The notes under the pieces were generated by a model. The model had not been told where the DNA came from, ran no database searches, and saw only the letters and a list, made by a program, of their open reading frames with translations. From an uncultured Clostridia bacterium (GTDB lineage: Bacteria; Bacillota; Clostridia; Oscillospirales; Ruminococcaceae), in contig CANQRG010000002.1 in the NCBI GenBank assembly GCA_947626165.1, positions 62,001 to 126,000 of the forward strand: 64,000 nt of DNA, read 5' to 3'. The translations under genes were made by a program, and so were the position numbers. How positions within the stretch are numbered: the stretch's first letter is position 1; every line of letters starts with the position of its first letter. Shown here one piece after another: positions 22,945 to 32,193 of the stretch.

Positions 22945-23942
22945 TTAAGAAAGAAGAACTGAGACTGACAATGGAATGGGACAAAACATTCCCCAAGAGC
23001 GAGAAGGTCGATCACAGCAAGGTGACCTTTGTTAATCGTTACGGAATCACTCTTGCAGCAGATATGTATGTACCGAAAGATGCAATTGAAAAGCTTCCTG
23101 CAATTGCTGTCTGCGGACCTTTCGGTGCGGTAAAAGAACAGTGTGCAGGGCTGTACGCACAGACGATGGCGGAACGGGGATTTTTGACAATCGCTTTTGA
23201 TCCGTCCTTCACGGGCGAAAGCGGCGGGAATGTTCGCTATATGGCGTCTCCTGACATCAATACCGAGGATTTTATGGCAGCGGTCGATTTTCTGTCCCTG
23301 CATAATAGGGTTGATCTGAATAGAATTGGTATTATCGGTATCTGCGGTTGGGGCGGTATGGCTCTGAATGTAGCTGCTCTCGATACGAGGATCAAAGCGA
23401 CGGTTGCTTCCACTATGTACGATATGACACGCGTCAACGCCAACGGGTATTTTGACGGTGAAAACAGCGAGGAGGCTCGTTATCAAAAAAAGGCGGCAAT
23501 GTGCGCACAAAGGCTTGAAGACTTAAAGTCGGGCGAAAATGCACTTGGTGGCGGCGTTGTCGATCCTCTGCCGGAGGACGCGCCGTTTTTCGTAAAGGAT
23601 TATTACGATTATTACAAGACTAATCGTGGTTATCATGTCCGTTCTTTGAACTCTAACGGTGGCTGGAACGTAATTGGCTGCGAATCGTTTATGAATCAGC
23701 CGATTCTTAAATATAGCAATGAGATACGCAGCGCTGTTCTGATTATGCACGGTGAGAAAGCACATTCCTGCTACTTCGGCAAGGATGCATACGCAGCCAT
23801 GACGAAGAATAGTAAGTACACGGACAACAAAAAACTTCTGATTATTCCGGACGCTGTTCATACCGATCTGTATGACGGCGGTGGAAAAGATGCCATTCCA
23901 TTTGATAAGCTGGAGAGTTTCTTTACGGAATATCTTAAGTAA
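22941..23942 (+). CDS. Alpha/beta hydrolase with Cys nucleophile motif
   Basis: 333 residues. The nucleophile elbow is GICGWGG near residue 133, with Cys where most esterases have Ser, as in dienelactone-hydrolase-like enzymes and a broad YcjY-like family. The acid/base pair is plausibly in LIMHGEKAHS and DAVHTDLYD near the C-terminus. It is cytoplasmic, with no signal peptide. It overlaps the preceding small gene by four bases and probably answers to the divergent LysR regulator. Natural substrate unknown. Confidence 0.82.
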   Translation: MIKKEELRLTMEWDKTFPKSEKVDHSKVTFVNRYGITLAADMYVPKDAIEKLPAIAVCGPFGAVKEQCAGLYAQTMAERGFLTIAFDPSFTGESGGNVRYMASPDINTEDFMAAVDFLSLHNRVDLNRIGIIGICGWGGMALNVAALDTRIKATVASTMYDMTRVNANGYFDGENSEEARYQKKAAMCAQRLEDLKSGENALGGGVVDPLPEDAPFFVKDYYDYYKTNRGYHVRSLNSNGGWNVIGCESFMNQPILKYSNEIRSAVLIMHGEKAHSCYFGKDAYAAMTKNSKYTDNKKLLIIPDAVHTDLYDGGGKDAIPFDKLESFFTEYLK

Positions 23943-24045
23943 AACTAAATCAGGCGCGATTGGAACTATCAGCGCCTGATTTGTAAAATGAGTTGATATG
24001 ATGAGTATATATATTTTGTACGAGTGAGAAAGGGAGATGTATATT

Positions 24046-24615
24046 TTGACATTAGAAGAAGTGATAAAGTGTTTTAATAATGACATCAATGCCGACGAAG
24101 AAAAGCAATTAAGTTCTTGTGAATTATTTCAGGAAGCTATAAAAATCACTATGGAAATGAATTCTCAATACCATACGCCAGAGGAACTTAGAAAAATAAT
24201 GAGTAGGCTTATTGGAAAAAAGGTTGATGATACATTCCGTCTGTTCCCACCGTTTTATACTGACTTTGGAAAGAATATCACGATTGGAAAAAATGTTTTT
24301 ATAAATTCAGGATGTCATTTTCAGGATCAGGGAGGAATTACAATCGGGGACGGCACATTGATAGGTCACAATGTTGTTCTTGCAACAATTAATCATGACC
24401 TTGATCCGAAAAAAGAACGTAAAAATCATTATGCGCCTATTAAAATTGGCAAGAATGTTTGGATAGGTTCAAATGCAACTGTCTTGCCCGGAGTTACGAT
24501 TGGTAATTGGGCTGTGGTTGCTGCGGGGGCTGTTGTAACAAAAGATGTTCCGGATATGACAGTGGTGGGAGGTGTTCCTGCAAAGCTTATTAAAACCATT
24601 GTTCCCGAAGAATAA
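24046..24615 (+). CDS. Sugar O-acetyltransferase (maltose/galactoside acetyltransferase type)
   Basis: 189 residues. AGGGAG at 24031-24036 abuts an in-frame ATG at 24037 but lies 9 bases before TTG 24046, which is therefore my preferred start; 24037 remains possible. The N-terminal helical part is followed by left-handed beta-helix hexapeptide repeats ([39 protein letters not shown]). The catalytic His is in TINHDLDP. It ends in the usual [11 protein letters not shown]. It transfers acetyl from acetyl-CoA to sugar hydroxyls, often as a detoxifying side reaction. Confidence 0.9.
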   Translation: MTLEEVIKCFNNDINADEEKQLSSCELFQEAIKITMEMNSQYHTPEELRKIMSRLIGKKVDDTFRLFPPFYTDFGKNITIGKNVFINSGCHFQDQGGITIGDGTLIGHNVVLATINHDLDPKKERKNHYAPIKIGKNVWIGSNATVLPGVTIGNWAVVAAGAVVTKDVPDMTVVGGVPAKLIKTIVPEE

Positions 24616-24649
24616 TCAGATTTTAATATTTAGATAGGAGAAGGCAGAT

Positions 24650-26401
24650 ATGAAAAAGACAAAAAATATAATTATAAAATTAACAACATTAATGCTTGCA
24701 GTTATATTAATGTTAGGTTCATTTGCAGTACAGGCAAGTGCAGTTTCAAAGAAAAAGACCTTGATAGTATATTTTTCAAGAACCGGCACAACTAAAGAAA
24801 TTGCAAGAAAGATTCAAAAATTAACGGGAGCAGACATTGTAGAGATAAAAACAAAAAAGTCTTATCCGTCAGACTATAATGAATTGCTGAAAGCTGCACA
24901 GGAAGAACAGGATAGAAATGCACGTCCTGAGCTTGAAACAAGAATTACTAACTTCAAAGACTATAAATCAATTATTATAGGCTATCCGATTTGGCTGGGA
25001 ATACAGCCAATGGCAATCAATACGTTTTTGGAGAGTTATGATTTCAAAGGAAAAAATGTAATACCTTTCTGTACCAGCGGAGGCAGTGGAATTTCTGACA
25101 GTATCAGAAGTATGAGAAAAATATGTAAGGGTGCAGACTTTGGTACTGGACTTAACGCAACAAATGCAGGCAATAAAAAACTGAAAAAATGGTTAAAAGA
25201 AAATAAGGTAACCTTAATAAGTTCTTCGCCTAAAGTAATATTAAAAATCAATAAAAAGAATGTAACTAAAAAGATTTATTCAGTTAATAAGGGAAAAAAG
25301 GTAACACTAAAAGCAAGCGTTAGCAACTTAAAAGGAAAAAAGAAGATCAAATATTCTTCCTCTAATAAAAAAGTTGTTACCGTAAATGCAAAAGGTATCA
25401 TAAAAGCAAAGAAATCTGGTACCGCAAAAATTAAAGTTACGGTTAATTCCAAAAAGAAAAAGCTAACAGCATGGACTAAAATTAAGGTCGTGAAAAAAAC
25501 TTCGTCAAAGCCAAAGAAGATAAACAAAAATATGAGTAATAAAAATACTATTGCTAATACCCAGAATGATAAAACTACGGATAATAATACATTAAACGAT
25601 AATCCGATGGATAGCACCACTCAGAATAATAACAATCAAAATAATAATACATCCAATAATACTCCAAACAATAACAATAACACGACAGATAGTAATGTTC
25701 CTGATAATGATGTCGATGATAATATTTCGGATAACAATACTCCAAATGACAATGGAAGACAGACAAATATTTTAGTAGCCTATTTTTCATGTACAGGTAC
25801 TACAAAAACTCTTGCAGGGTATGTGGCAGAGTATCTTAATGCGGATTTGTATGAGATAGTTCCAAAACAGCCATATACTGATGAAGATTTGGCATATTAC
25901 ACAGGCGGAAGAGCCGACAAAGAGCAAAATGACCCGTCGGCACGCCCTGAAATCTCCGGCTCTGTTGAGAATATGGAGCAATATGATACTATCCTGCTTG
26001 GTTATCCAATTTGGCATGGGCAAGCTCCAAGGATTATCAGTACTTTTTTGGAAAGCTACGATTTTTCTGGTAAGAATGTTTTGCCATTCTGCACATCTCA
26101 TAGCAGCGATATAGGTTCAAGCGATACAAATTTGCATTCACTTGCGGCAAATGCAAGTTGGCTTAAAGGTAAGAGGTTTGCATCAGAAACCGCTAAAGAG
26201 GAAATCATACAGTGGGTGAAAGAAAAAGGTATAGAACCTTTTGTATCTGAAAACGGAGGAATACAAATGGAACGAGTCTTTAACTTTAAAACAAAAACGG
26301 TAACATTAAACAGCGGGTATGAAATGCCGCTGAATGGAATTGGTACTTACAGCTTGTTAACGATAGAATGTATCTTACGGTTTGTCCAACTGGTATATTG
26401 A
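24650..26401 (+). CDS. Exported flavodoxin-BIG2-flavodoxin protein with a broken AKR tail
   Basis: 583 residues. Signal peptide 1-32 (ends VQASAVS). Flavodoxin domain 1 about 37-188 (IVYFSRTGTTKEIARK, GYPIWLGIQPMAINTF). Lysine-rich BIG2 domain about 195-285. An Asn/Asp-rich linker to about 373. Flavodoxin domain 2 about 374-520 (VAYFSCTGTTKTLAGY, GYPIWHGQAPRIISTF). It then starts an aldo/keto reductase (TVTLNSGYEMPLNGIGTYSL) but loses the frame at about 26360 and ends LTIECILRFVQLVY. The AKR C-terminal half continues in another frame downstream. The second flavodoxin is nearly identical to that of the next gene, so the gene may be a recombinant of a BIG2 flavodoxin and a flavodoxin-AKR fusion. 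Confidence 0.75.
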   Translation: MKKTKNIIIKLTTLMLAVILMLGSFAVQASAVSKKKTLIVYFSRTGTTKEIARKIQKLTGADIVEIKTKKSYPSDYNELLKAAQEEQDRNARPELETRITNFKDYKSIIIGYPIWLGIQPMAINTFLESYDFKGKNVIPFCTSGGSGISDSIRSMRKICKGADFGTGLNATNAGNKKLKKWLKENKVTLISSSPKVILKINKKNVTKKIYSVNKGKKVTLKASVSNLKGKKKIKYSSSNKKVVTVNAKGIIKAKKSGTAKIKVTVNSKKKKLTAWTKIKVVKKTSSKPKKINKNMSNKNTIANTQNDKTTDNNTLNDNPMDSTTQNNNNQNNNTSNNTPNNNNNTTDSNVPDNDVDDNISDNNTPNDNGRQTNILVAYFSCTGTTKTLAGYVAEYLNADLYEIVPKQPYTDEDLAYYTGGRADKEQNDPSARPEISGSVENMEQYDTILLGYPIWHGQAPRIISTFLESYDFSGKNVLPFCTSHSSDIGSSDTNLHSLAANASWLKGKRFASETAKEEIIQWVKEKGIEPFVSENGGIQMERVFNFKTKTVTLNSGYEMPLNGIGTYSLLTIECILRFVQLVY

Positions 26402-26789
26402 GGAACTTGAAGAGTTTCTGCCACAGGTAAGCATTACTCCAGCAGTGGTACAAAATGAAATACACCCGTATTATCAGGAAAGTGAAGTTATTAAATATAT
26501 CCACAATCTAGGAATTGTAGTTGAGGGTTGGTATCCTCTTGGCGGACGCGGACACACAGCTGAGCTTTTAGGTGATGAGGTAATATCGAAAATTGCCAAA
26601 GCTCATTTAGTTAGTTCGGCACAAGTGATTTTAAGGTGGAACTTACAAAAAGGCGTTATAGTCATTCCCGGTTCCAGTAATCCTGATCATATAAAGGAGA
26701 ACACAGAGATTTATGATTTTGAATTAACAGATGAAGAAATGGAACAAATCAATGCACTTAACAGGAATGAAAAGCACGATTGGTATTAG
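26370..26789 (+). pseudogene. C-terminal half of an aldo/keto reductase, severed from its N-terminus
   Basis: The frame reads GLSNWYIEELEEFLPQV, then TPAVVQNEIHPYYQES, VVEGWYPLGGRGHT, AQVILRWNLQKGVIVIPG and ends NALNRNEKHDWY. These are the second half of the AKR barrel and the NADPH-binding loop. The N-terminal piece (GYEMPLNGIGTYSL) lies in the preceding gene in a different frame. About 120 residues carrying the catalytic Asp, Tyr, Lys and His have been deleted between them. No enzyme can result. Confidence 0.75.
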
Positions 26790-26819
26790 AAAACAGTTTA
26801 TAATTCAGGAGGAAACATT

Positions 26820-27671
26820 ATGAAAAAAATAGCTGCCGTTTTTATGACGCTGATGATTTTGCTCGGACTAACTGCTTGCGGCAGTAATTCAAAGCAAAAA
26901 GAATCTGGAAAATCTATAGATAATAAAGTTACATCACAGGAAAAAGATATTGTAAAAAATGAGGATACCATAACAAATAATATCTTGATAGCATACTTTT
27001 CAGCAACGGGAACAACAAAAACGATTGCTAAATATGCCGCAGAAATTCTGAATGCAGATATTTATGAAATCGTTCCAAAACAGCCATATACTGATGAAGA
27101 TTTAGCATATTATACTGGCGGAAGATCAGACAAAGAGCAAAACAATCCGTCAGCACGCCCTGAAATTTCCGGTTCTGTTGAGAATATGGAGAAGTATGAT
27201 ACTATCTTACTCGGCTATCCTATATGGTATGGTCAAGCACCGAGAATTATCAGTACTTTTTTGGAAAGTTACGATTTTTCAGGCAAGACAATTTTGCCAT
27301 TTTGCACATCTCACAGCAGCGATATAGGGTCAAGCGATACAGATCTGCATACACTTGCGGCAAATGCTAATTGGCTTAAAGGTAAGAGGTTTGCTTCAGA
27401 TACTTCCAAAGAGATAATTAAAAAATGGTTAGATTCTAATAAATTAATTTCAAATGCCGACTCGGAAGTTGGCGTGTTTGATTTTGAAAGTCATACAGTT
27501 ATGCTTAACAGCGGATATAAAATGCCTATTATGGGTCTTGGCACTTACAGTCTTTCTGACGATGAGTGCTATAACTCTGTTACCGCTTTGTTAAAGTCCG
27601 GAGGCAGGTTGATTGACACGGCATATATGTATAAAAATGTGAACTATCACCAACCAAATATTTTAAAATAA
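26820..27671 (+). CDS. Lipoprotein flavodoxin fused to a truncated aldo/keto reductase
   Basis: 283 residues, AGGAGG before ATG 26820. A lipoprotein signal (MTLMILLGLTACGSN) is followed by a polar tether and a flavodoxin domain (about 55-205; IAYFSATGTTKTIAKY, GYPIWYGQAPRIISTF). Then come the first 60 residues of an aldo/keto reductase (YKMPIMGLGTYSLSDDECYN, GGRLIDTAYMYKN). Homology stops at the edge of repeat D; the final NYHQPNILK is encoded by the repeat. The flavodoxin part should still fold and be surface-anchored; the AKR part cannot. With the preceding gene, it implies that the ancestral protein was a surface flavodoxin-AKR fusion. Confidence 0.8.
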   Translation: MKKIAAVFMTLMILLGLTACGSNSKQKESGKSIDNKVTSQEKDIVKNEDTITNNILIAYFSATGTTKTIAKYAAEILNADIYEIVPKQPYTDEDLAYYTGGRSDKEQNNPSARPEISGSVENMEKYDTILLGYPIWYGQAPRIISTFLESYDFSGKTILPFCTSHSSDIGSSDTDLHTLAANANWLKGKRFASDTSKEIIKKWLDSNKLISNADSEVGVFDFESHTVMLNSGYKMPIMGLGTYSLSDDECYNSVTALLKSGGRLIDTAYMYKNVNYHQPNILK

Positions 27672-27705
27672 GGCACATAGAAGTAAAAAAAATGTGTCTT
27701 TTTTG
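27640..27705 (+). repeat. Double-terminator repeat, copy D (3' end only)
   Basis: GAACTATCACCAACCAAATA and the second hairpin (GGCACATAGA...ATGTGTC, TTTTTT) match copies A-C. The first hairpin is missing, and the copy is fused directly to the truncated AKR coding sequence, so it is a deletion junction. Confidence 0.8.
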
Positions 27706-27824
27706 TATTCAAAAAGCAAATTTCATTTTGCTTTCTATTTATTATATAATTCATTTGCTTTTATTGACTTTATCATATATAATAAAATGAAAATATAAAA
27801 GGTGAATAAAAGTGGGGATTTAAA

Positions 27825-28511
27825 ATGGAATACATACAGGTTCAGCAGATCGCAAAGGATACTATTAAATTTGCAAAGAAAAACATTAAACCCGGAATGA
27901 ATTTGCTTGAAGTAAGAGAAATGTGTGAAGAAAAAATGTTAGAACTTGGAGCAGATTCATTTTGGTATTGGGATATCGGTGCATTTGTGTTTGCCGGAGA
28001 TGAGACAACGGTCTCTGTTTCAGGAAAACAATATACTACAAGTAATCGTATTATTGGTGAGAACGATATTATAACCATAGATTTAAGTCCTCAAAAAAAT
28101 AATATTTGGGGAGATTATGCAAGGACAATCGTTATTGAAAATGGTATTGTTGTTGAAAGTAGAGATGTAAAAAATGTAGAGTGGCGAAATGGTTTGATTA
28201 TGGAAGATAGATTACATAAAGAATTATTAGATTTCGTGAAGCCAGAAACAACATTTGAAGAATTGTATTTCCATATTAATGAAATGATAACAAAGCATGG
28301 ATTTATTAATCTTGATTTTATTGGGAATTTGGGCCATTCTATTGCTAATAATAAGGATGACAGAGTGTATATTGAGAAAGGAAATAATAAAAAGCTCAGT
28401 GAAGTATCCTATTTTACTTTTGAGCCGCATATTAGTGTTCCGGGCTCAAAGTACGGATATAAAAAAGAAAATATTTATTATTTTGAAAATAGGAAGCCGA
28501 TTGAATTGTAG
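27825..28511 (+). CDS. M24-family metallopeptidase (Xaa-Pro aminopeptidase-like)
   Basis: 228 residues, comprising only the pita-bread domain. All five metal ligands can be placed: Asp in ITIDLSPQ, Asp in WGDYARTI, His in GNLGHSI, Glu in FTFEPHIS and Glu in KKENIYYF. It lacks the N-terminal creatinase domain of full-length aminopeptidase P. It should be a cytoplasmic two-metal hydrolase, but the substrate (proline peptide, creatine-like compound or other) is open. It is monocistronic, with a bidirectional hairpin behind it. Confidence 0.85.
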   Translation: MEYIQVQQIAKDTIKFAKKNIKPGMNLLEVREMCEEKMLELGADSFWYWDIGAFVFAGDETTVSVSGKQYTTSNRIIGENDIITIDLSPQKNNIWGDYARTIVIENGIVVESRDVKNVEWRNGLIMEDRLHKELLDFVKPETTFEELYFHINEMITKHGFINLDFIGNLGHSIANNKDDRVYIEKGNNKKLSEVSYFTFEPHISVPGSKYGYKKENIYYFENRKPIEL

Positions 28512-28540
28512 ATTTATAAAAATTTGATATTAATTATTAA

Positions 28541-28577
28541 GCCTGCTGAAATAAATCAGCAGGCACTTTTCATTTTT
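28541..28577. terminator. Hairpin between convergent M24 and cimA genes
   Basis: GCCTGCTGA pairs with TCAGCAGGC around AATAAA, followed on the plus strand by a T-rich stretch. It serves the plus strand well and the ilvB-cimA operon less clearly. Confidence 0.75.
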
Positions 28578-30138
28578 CTTGCATTTTCATCAGCTTGTAT
28601 TCAATACTGTCAACCAGAGCCTTAACCGAAGCATTGATAATATCTGTTGACGCTCCTACTGTAGTCCATACGTTTTGACCGTCGGTAGATTCTATCAGAA
28701 CCCTTACTGCCGCTGCTGTTGCAGACGCCGTATCAACAACTCTTACTTTGTAGTCTATGAGGTTTATATGCGACAGAACGTCAGGATAATATTCTGCAAG
28801 TGCGTTCCTGATTGCCTTGTCAAGTGCATTAACAGGACCGTTACCCTCGTCTGCTGCCATTTTGCACTTGTTTGAAACCTTTACCTTCACCATAGCACAG
28901 GCAGGCGATTCTCTGTCGCCCTCAGGTTCTGTAATTACTTTGAAAAATTCAATATGAAAAAACGGATTTAATAGACCTAAAAACCTTTTTACTAAAAGCT
29001 CAAAAGATGCGTCTGCCGCCTCGTATTGAAAGCCCTTCTGCTCTTGAAGTTTAAGCATTTCAAGAACGTCTGTGAGAACAGGCGAGCCCTTCTCAATATC
29101 GGGAAGAAATGTCTTTATCTTAGAAAGTATTGCTGTTCTGCCTGAAACCTCGCTTAGCAGAAACTGACGTTCATTTCCGACCTCTGAGGGGTCTATATGC
29201 TCAAATGATCTCGACAACTTTGATACGCCGTCTATGTGCATTCCGCCCTTGTGAGCAAACGCCGATTTGCCAACATATGAAAGCCCATCTGAAAGAGTTA
29301 TGTTTGAAAGCTCGGCTATGTATCTCGCATATGAGGTCAGCTTTTTCATAGAGGCTTCCGGTATAACCTCATAACCAAGTTTTAGCTGAAGGTTTGGAAT
29401 AACTGTCGAAAGACATGTGTTTCCGCATCTTTCTCCAATGCCGATAAATGTTCCTTGAACGCTAGTTGCTCCTCCGATAACGGCAGAGACAGTGTTTGCT
29501 ACAGCGCATCCTGAATCGTTATGACAGTGGATTCCTATCTCGCAGGATACAGCCTTACAAACCTCTCTTACTATATTTTCAATCTCATGAGGGAAACACC
29601 CTCCGTTTGTGTCACAAAGGGCAATGGATTTAGCACCTGCTTTTTCTGCAGTCTTTATCGTCTCAATTGCATACTCGGGGTTGTTTTTATAACCGTCAAA
29701 GAAATGCTCTGCGTCAAAGAAAACAAACTTCCCCTTGTCGGTGAGATACTTAACCGTATCGTAAATCATATTGAGGTTTTCTTCAAGGGTTGTGTTAAGT
29801 ATCTTAGTTGCGTGAAGATCCCAGCTTTTTCCGAAAATTGCAACATAGTTGCATGGCACTTCTGCCATTACGTTTACCGATTTATCATCTTTGACATCTG
29901 TGTTTGCTCGTCTTGTTGAGCCGAATGCGACAATTTTAGAATGTGAAAGCTCAAGGCTTTTGCTTGCTTCAAAGAACTCCTTGTCTTTCGGATTTGAGAA
30001 GGGGTTTCCGGCTTCGATAAAATCTATGCCGATTTCGTCAAGCGCCTTTGTAATCGCAATTTTATCCTGAACCGAGAAGTTCATATTTTCACCCTGAGCG
30101 CCGTCACGCAGGGTTGAATCGTACATCGAAACTCTCAT
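28570..30138 (-). CDS. cimA: (R)-citramalate synthase
   Basis: 522 residues. DSTLRDGAQGENMNFSVQDK at the N-terminus and HCHNDSGCAVANT carry the metal-binding and catalytic residues of the isopropylmalate/homocitrate synthase family. HKGGMHIDGVSK and the C-terminal regulatory domain (from about residue 400) match the bacterial citramalate synthase group rather than LeuA. It condenses pyruvate with acetyl-CoA, giving the isoleucine precursor without threonine. It lies 32 bases behind ilvB in the same T-box-controlled operon, which fits an isoleucine route. Confidence 0.9.
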   Translation of the reverse strand: MRVSMYDSTLRDGAQGENMNFSVQDKIAITKALDEIGIDFIEAGNPFSNPKDKEFFEASKSLELSHSKIVAFGSTRRANTDVKDDKSVNVMAEVPCNYVAIFGKSWDLHATKILNTTLEENLNMIYDTVKYLTDKGKFVFFDAEHFFDGYKNNPEYAIETIKTAEKAGAKSIALCDTNGGCFPHEIENIVREVCKAVSCEIGIHCHNDSGCAVANTVSAVIGGATSVQGTFIGIGERCGNTCLSTVIPNLQLKLGYEVIPEASMKKLTSYARYIAELSNITLSDGLSYVGKSAFAHKGGMHIDGVSKLSRSFEHIDPSEVGNERQFLLSEVSGRTAILSKIKTFLPDIEKGSPVLTDVLEMLKLQEQKGFQYEAADASFELLVKRFLGLLNPFFHIEFFKVITEPEGDRESPACAMVKVKVSNKCKMAADEGNGPVNALDKAIRNALAEYYPDVLSHINLIDYKVRVVDTASATAAAVRVLIESTDGQNVWTTVGASTDIINASVKALVDSIEYKLMKMQEK

Positions 30139-30170
30139 ATATATTCTCCATTCTTAATTTATCAAACTTA

Positions 30171-31859
30171 TCAATCGTCTATCTCAATTTCCATTATCTG
30201 ATCGTTTATGTCTGCTCCGGCAGGAACCATAGGAAGTACATTTATATCCTTATGTATTCTGCAATCAATAAGACACGGTCTGCCCGATTTAAGAGCCTTT
30301 TCAAGAACGCTCTTTATATCAGATTTCTTTTCTATAACATAACCGTCTATTCCAAACGCTTCGGCAAGTTTCATATAGTCTGTTTTCCTGTCAATATCAG
30401 TTTCGGAGAAATGCTTTTTGTAAAAAAGTCTCTGCCACTGGCGAACCATTCCAAGAACATTGTTGTTAAACACAAGCTCTATAACGGGTATGTTGTGTTT
30501 TTTAAGAGTTGAAAGCTCGTTTAAGTTCATAAAAAAGCTTCCGTCGCCTGCGATATTTATAACAGGTTTGTCGGGATTACCTATTTTCGAGCCAATCGAC
30601 GCTCCTAAACCGTAACCCATTGTTCCTAAGCCTCCGCTTGAGGCAAACTGTCTTGCAGTTTTAAAGTTGTAAAACTGAGCCGCCCACATCTGATGCTGAC
30701 CGACTTCTGTAGTTATGACTGCTTTGCCATCGGTTAATTCATCGAGTGTTGTAATAACGTCGCTGGGAAGAACCTCGCTGTCATTTTTAAACGGCTTCAT
30801 ATGAAGGGTATATTCCTTTTTCCACTTTGAAATTTCATTTATCCAAGCACTGTGGTCTTGCTCTGTCAGCAGGCTGTTCAGCTTGCTTATTATGTACTTA
30901 ACATCGCCGTTTACTGATAAGTATGCGTTTACATTCTTTCCTATCTCTGCAGGGTCAATATCTATGTGTATAATTTTCTTACCCTTTGCAAAGGTATCTG
31001 CATTACACAAAACTCTGTCTGAAAATCTCGAGCCGAACACAATAAACAAATCGCAGTTTTGCAAAGCCAAAGCGCTGGTTTTTGTTCCATGCATACCTAG
31101 CATACCTGTATAAAGCTCATTTGTATTGTCAAAAGCGCACTGTCCCATAAGAGAGAGAGAAACAGGAGCGTTAATCTTTTCTACAAGTGCTTCAAAGTCA
31201 TCTTTAGCGTCAGCCGAAACAACTCCGCCGCCTGCATATATAAAAGGCTTTTTGCTTTCTTTGATAAGTTCGGCAACCTTTTCGCACTGCTCATTTATAT
31301 TATCGGGGTTGTGATAAACAGGCTTTACAGGAGCTTTCTTTTTGTATTCGCAAACAGCGGCGGTTATATCCTTTGGAATATCAATCAAGACAGGTCCTTT
31401 TCTGCCTTCGTTTGCAATGTAAAATGCTTCTCTGATCGTGTCCGCCAGCTTGTTTATATCTTTTACTATGTAGTTGTGTTTTGTGACAGGCATTGTTATA
31501 CCGCATATGTCGACCTCTTGGAAAGAGTCAAGCCCAAGCAGGGAAGTGCCGACGTTTCCTGTTATCGCAACGAGCGGTATTGAATCCATATGCGCTGTTG
31601 CAATTCCCGTTACGAGATTTGTTGCACCCGGACCTGATGTAGCGATTACAACGCCTGTTTTGCCGGTTGTTCTTGAATATCCGTCAGCCGCGTGGCAAGC
31701 GCCCTGCTCGTGAGCGGTGATAATGTGTCTGATTTTTTTCTTGTACTTATAAAGCGCATCGTAGATGTTTAATACTGCGCCGCCGGGATATCCGAATACA
31801 GTGTCTACCCCTTGCTCTAAAAGACATTCGATAATAATATCAGAACCGTTTAATTTCAT
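30171..31859 (-). CDS. ilvB: Acetolactate synthase large subunit
   Basis: 562 residues from ATG 31859 (GGGGA 5 bases upstream); an in-frame ATG four codons earlier is less well placed. TAHEQGACHAADGYSR contains the catalytic Glu. The FAD/CoA-like middle domain and the ThDP motif GDGSFFMNLNELST ... NNN are intact. The enzyme makes acetolactate or acetohydroxybutyrate, the first common step of branched-chain amino acid synthesis. No ilvN small subunit lies beside it. Expression is controlled by a T-box leader. Confidence 0.95.
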   Translation of the reverse strand: MKLNGSDIIIECLLEQGVDTVFGYPGGAVLNIYDALYKYKKKIRHIITAHEQGACHAADGYSRTTGKTGVVIATSGPGATNLVTGIATAHMDSIPLVAITGNVGTSLLGLDSFQEVDICGITMPVTKHNYIVKDINKLADTIREAFYIANEGRKGPVLIDIPKDITAAVCEYKKKAPVKPVYHNPDNINEQCEKVAELIKESKKPFIYAGGGVVSADAKDDFEALVEKINAPVSLSLMGQCAFDNTNELYTGMLGMHGTKTSALALQNCDLFIVFGSRFSDRVLCNADTFAKGKKIIHIDIDPAEIGKNVNAYLSVNGDVKYIISKLNSLLTEQDHSAWINEISKWKKEYTLHMKPFKNDSEVLPSDVITTLDELTDGKAVITTEVGQHQMWAAQFYNFKTARQFASSGGLGTMGYGLGASIGSKIGNPDKPVINIAGDGSFFMNLNELSTLKKHNIPVIELVFNNNVLGMVRQWQRLFYKKHFSETDIDRKTDYMKLAEAFGIDGYVIEKKSDIKSVLEKALKSGRPCLIDCRIHKDINVLPMVPAGADINDQIMEIEIDD

Positions 31860-31908
31860 ATTGATCCCCATTCCTGCGTTAAATTTACGCTTGTTTTATA
31901 ATCTTCAA

Positions 31909-32180
31909 CAAAAAACGCTTCACTCAAAAGCATAAGCTTTAAGAGACGAAGCGAAAACCGTTCGTGTTACCACTCTTATTCGGCAATGGTTTTATGTATA
32001 TCCATTACCCTCGTAAGCATCAAACAATGCTTTACTCTATAACGGGAGTTCCCGAACAAGCTTACTGAAAATTTCAGCCGTCAGCTCAGAGGTGATAAAA
32101 TACTGGTCAAGTCTTACTGACTTGCATCGACCGTCAGCTTTCTAAAAAGACTAAAACCGATTCGTCCTCGTCATAGCTTT
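31909..32180 (-). promoter_or_regulatory. T-box riboswitch (probably isoleucine-specific) upstream of ilvB
   Basis: On the minus strand a stem-I region with AGAAAGCTGACGG and CACCTCTGAGCTGACGGCTG is followed by the T-box core AAGAGTGGTAACACG (31963-31977). A terminator comes next (31909-31954; CGCTTC...GAAGCG then TTTTTT), competing with an antiterminator. The triplet ATC at 32094-32096, just before ACCTCTGAG, sits where specifier codons lie, giving isoleucine. Uncharged tRNA-Ile should therefore switch on ilvB-cimA. Confidence 0.9.
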
Positions 32181-32193
32181 TATACTAATTTTC

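Noticed and set aside
28541-28577. CRISPR or other array candidates among the hairpin repeats of the window
   Set aside because: No region shows regularly spaced identical repeats with unique spacers; repeats A-D and the palindromes are dispersed.
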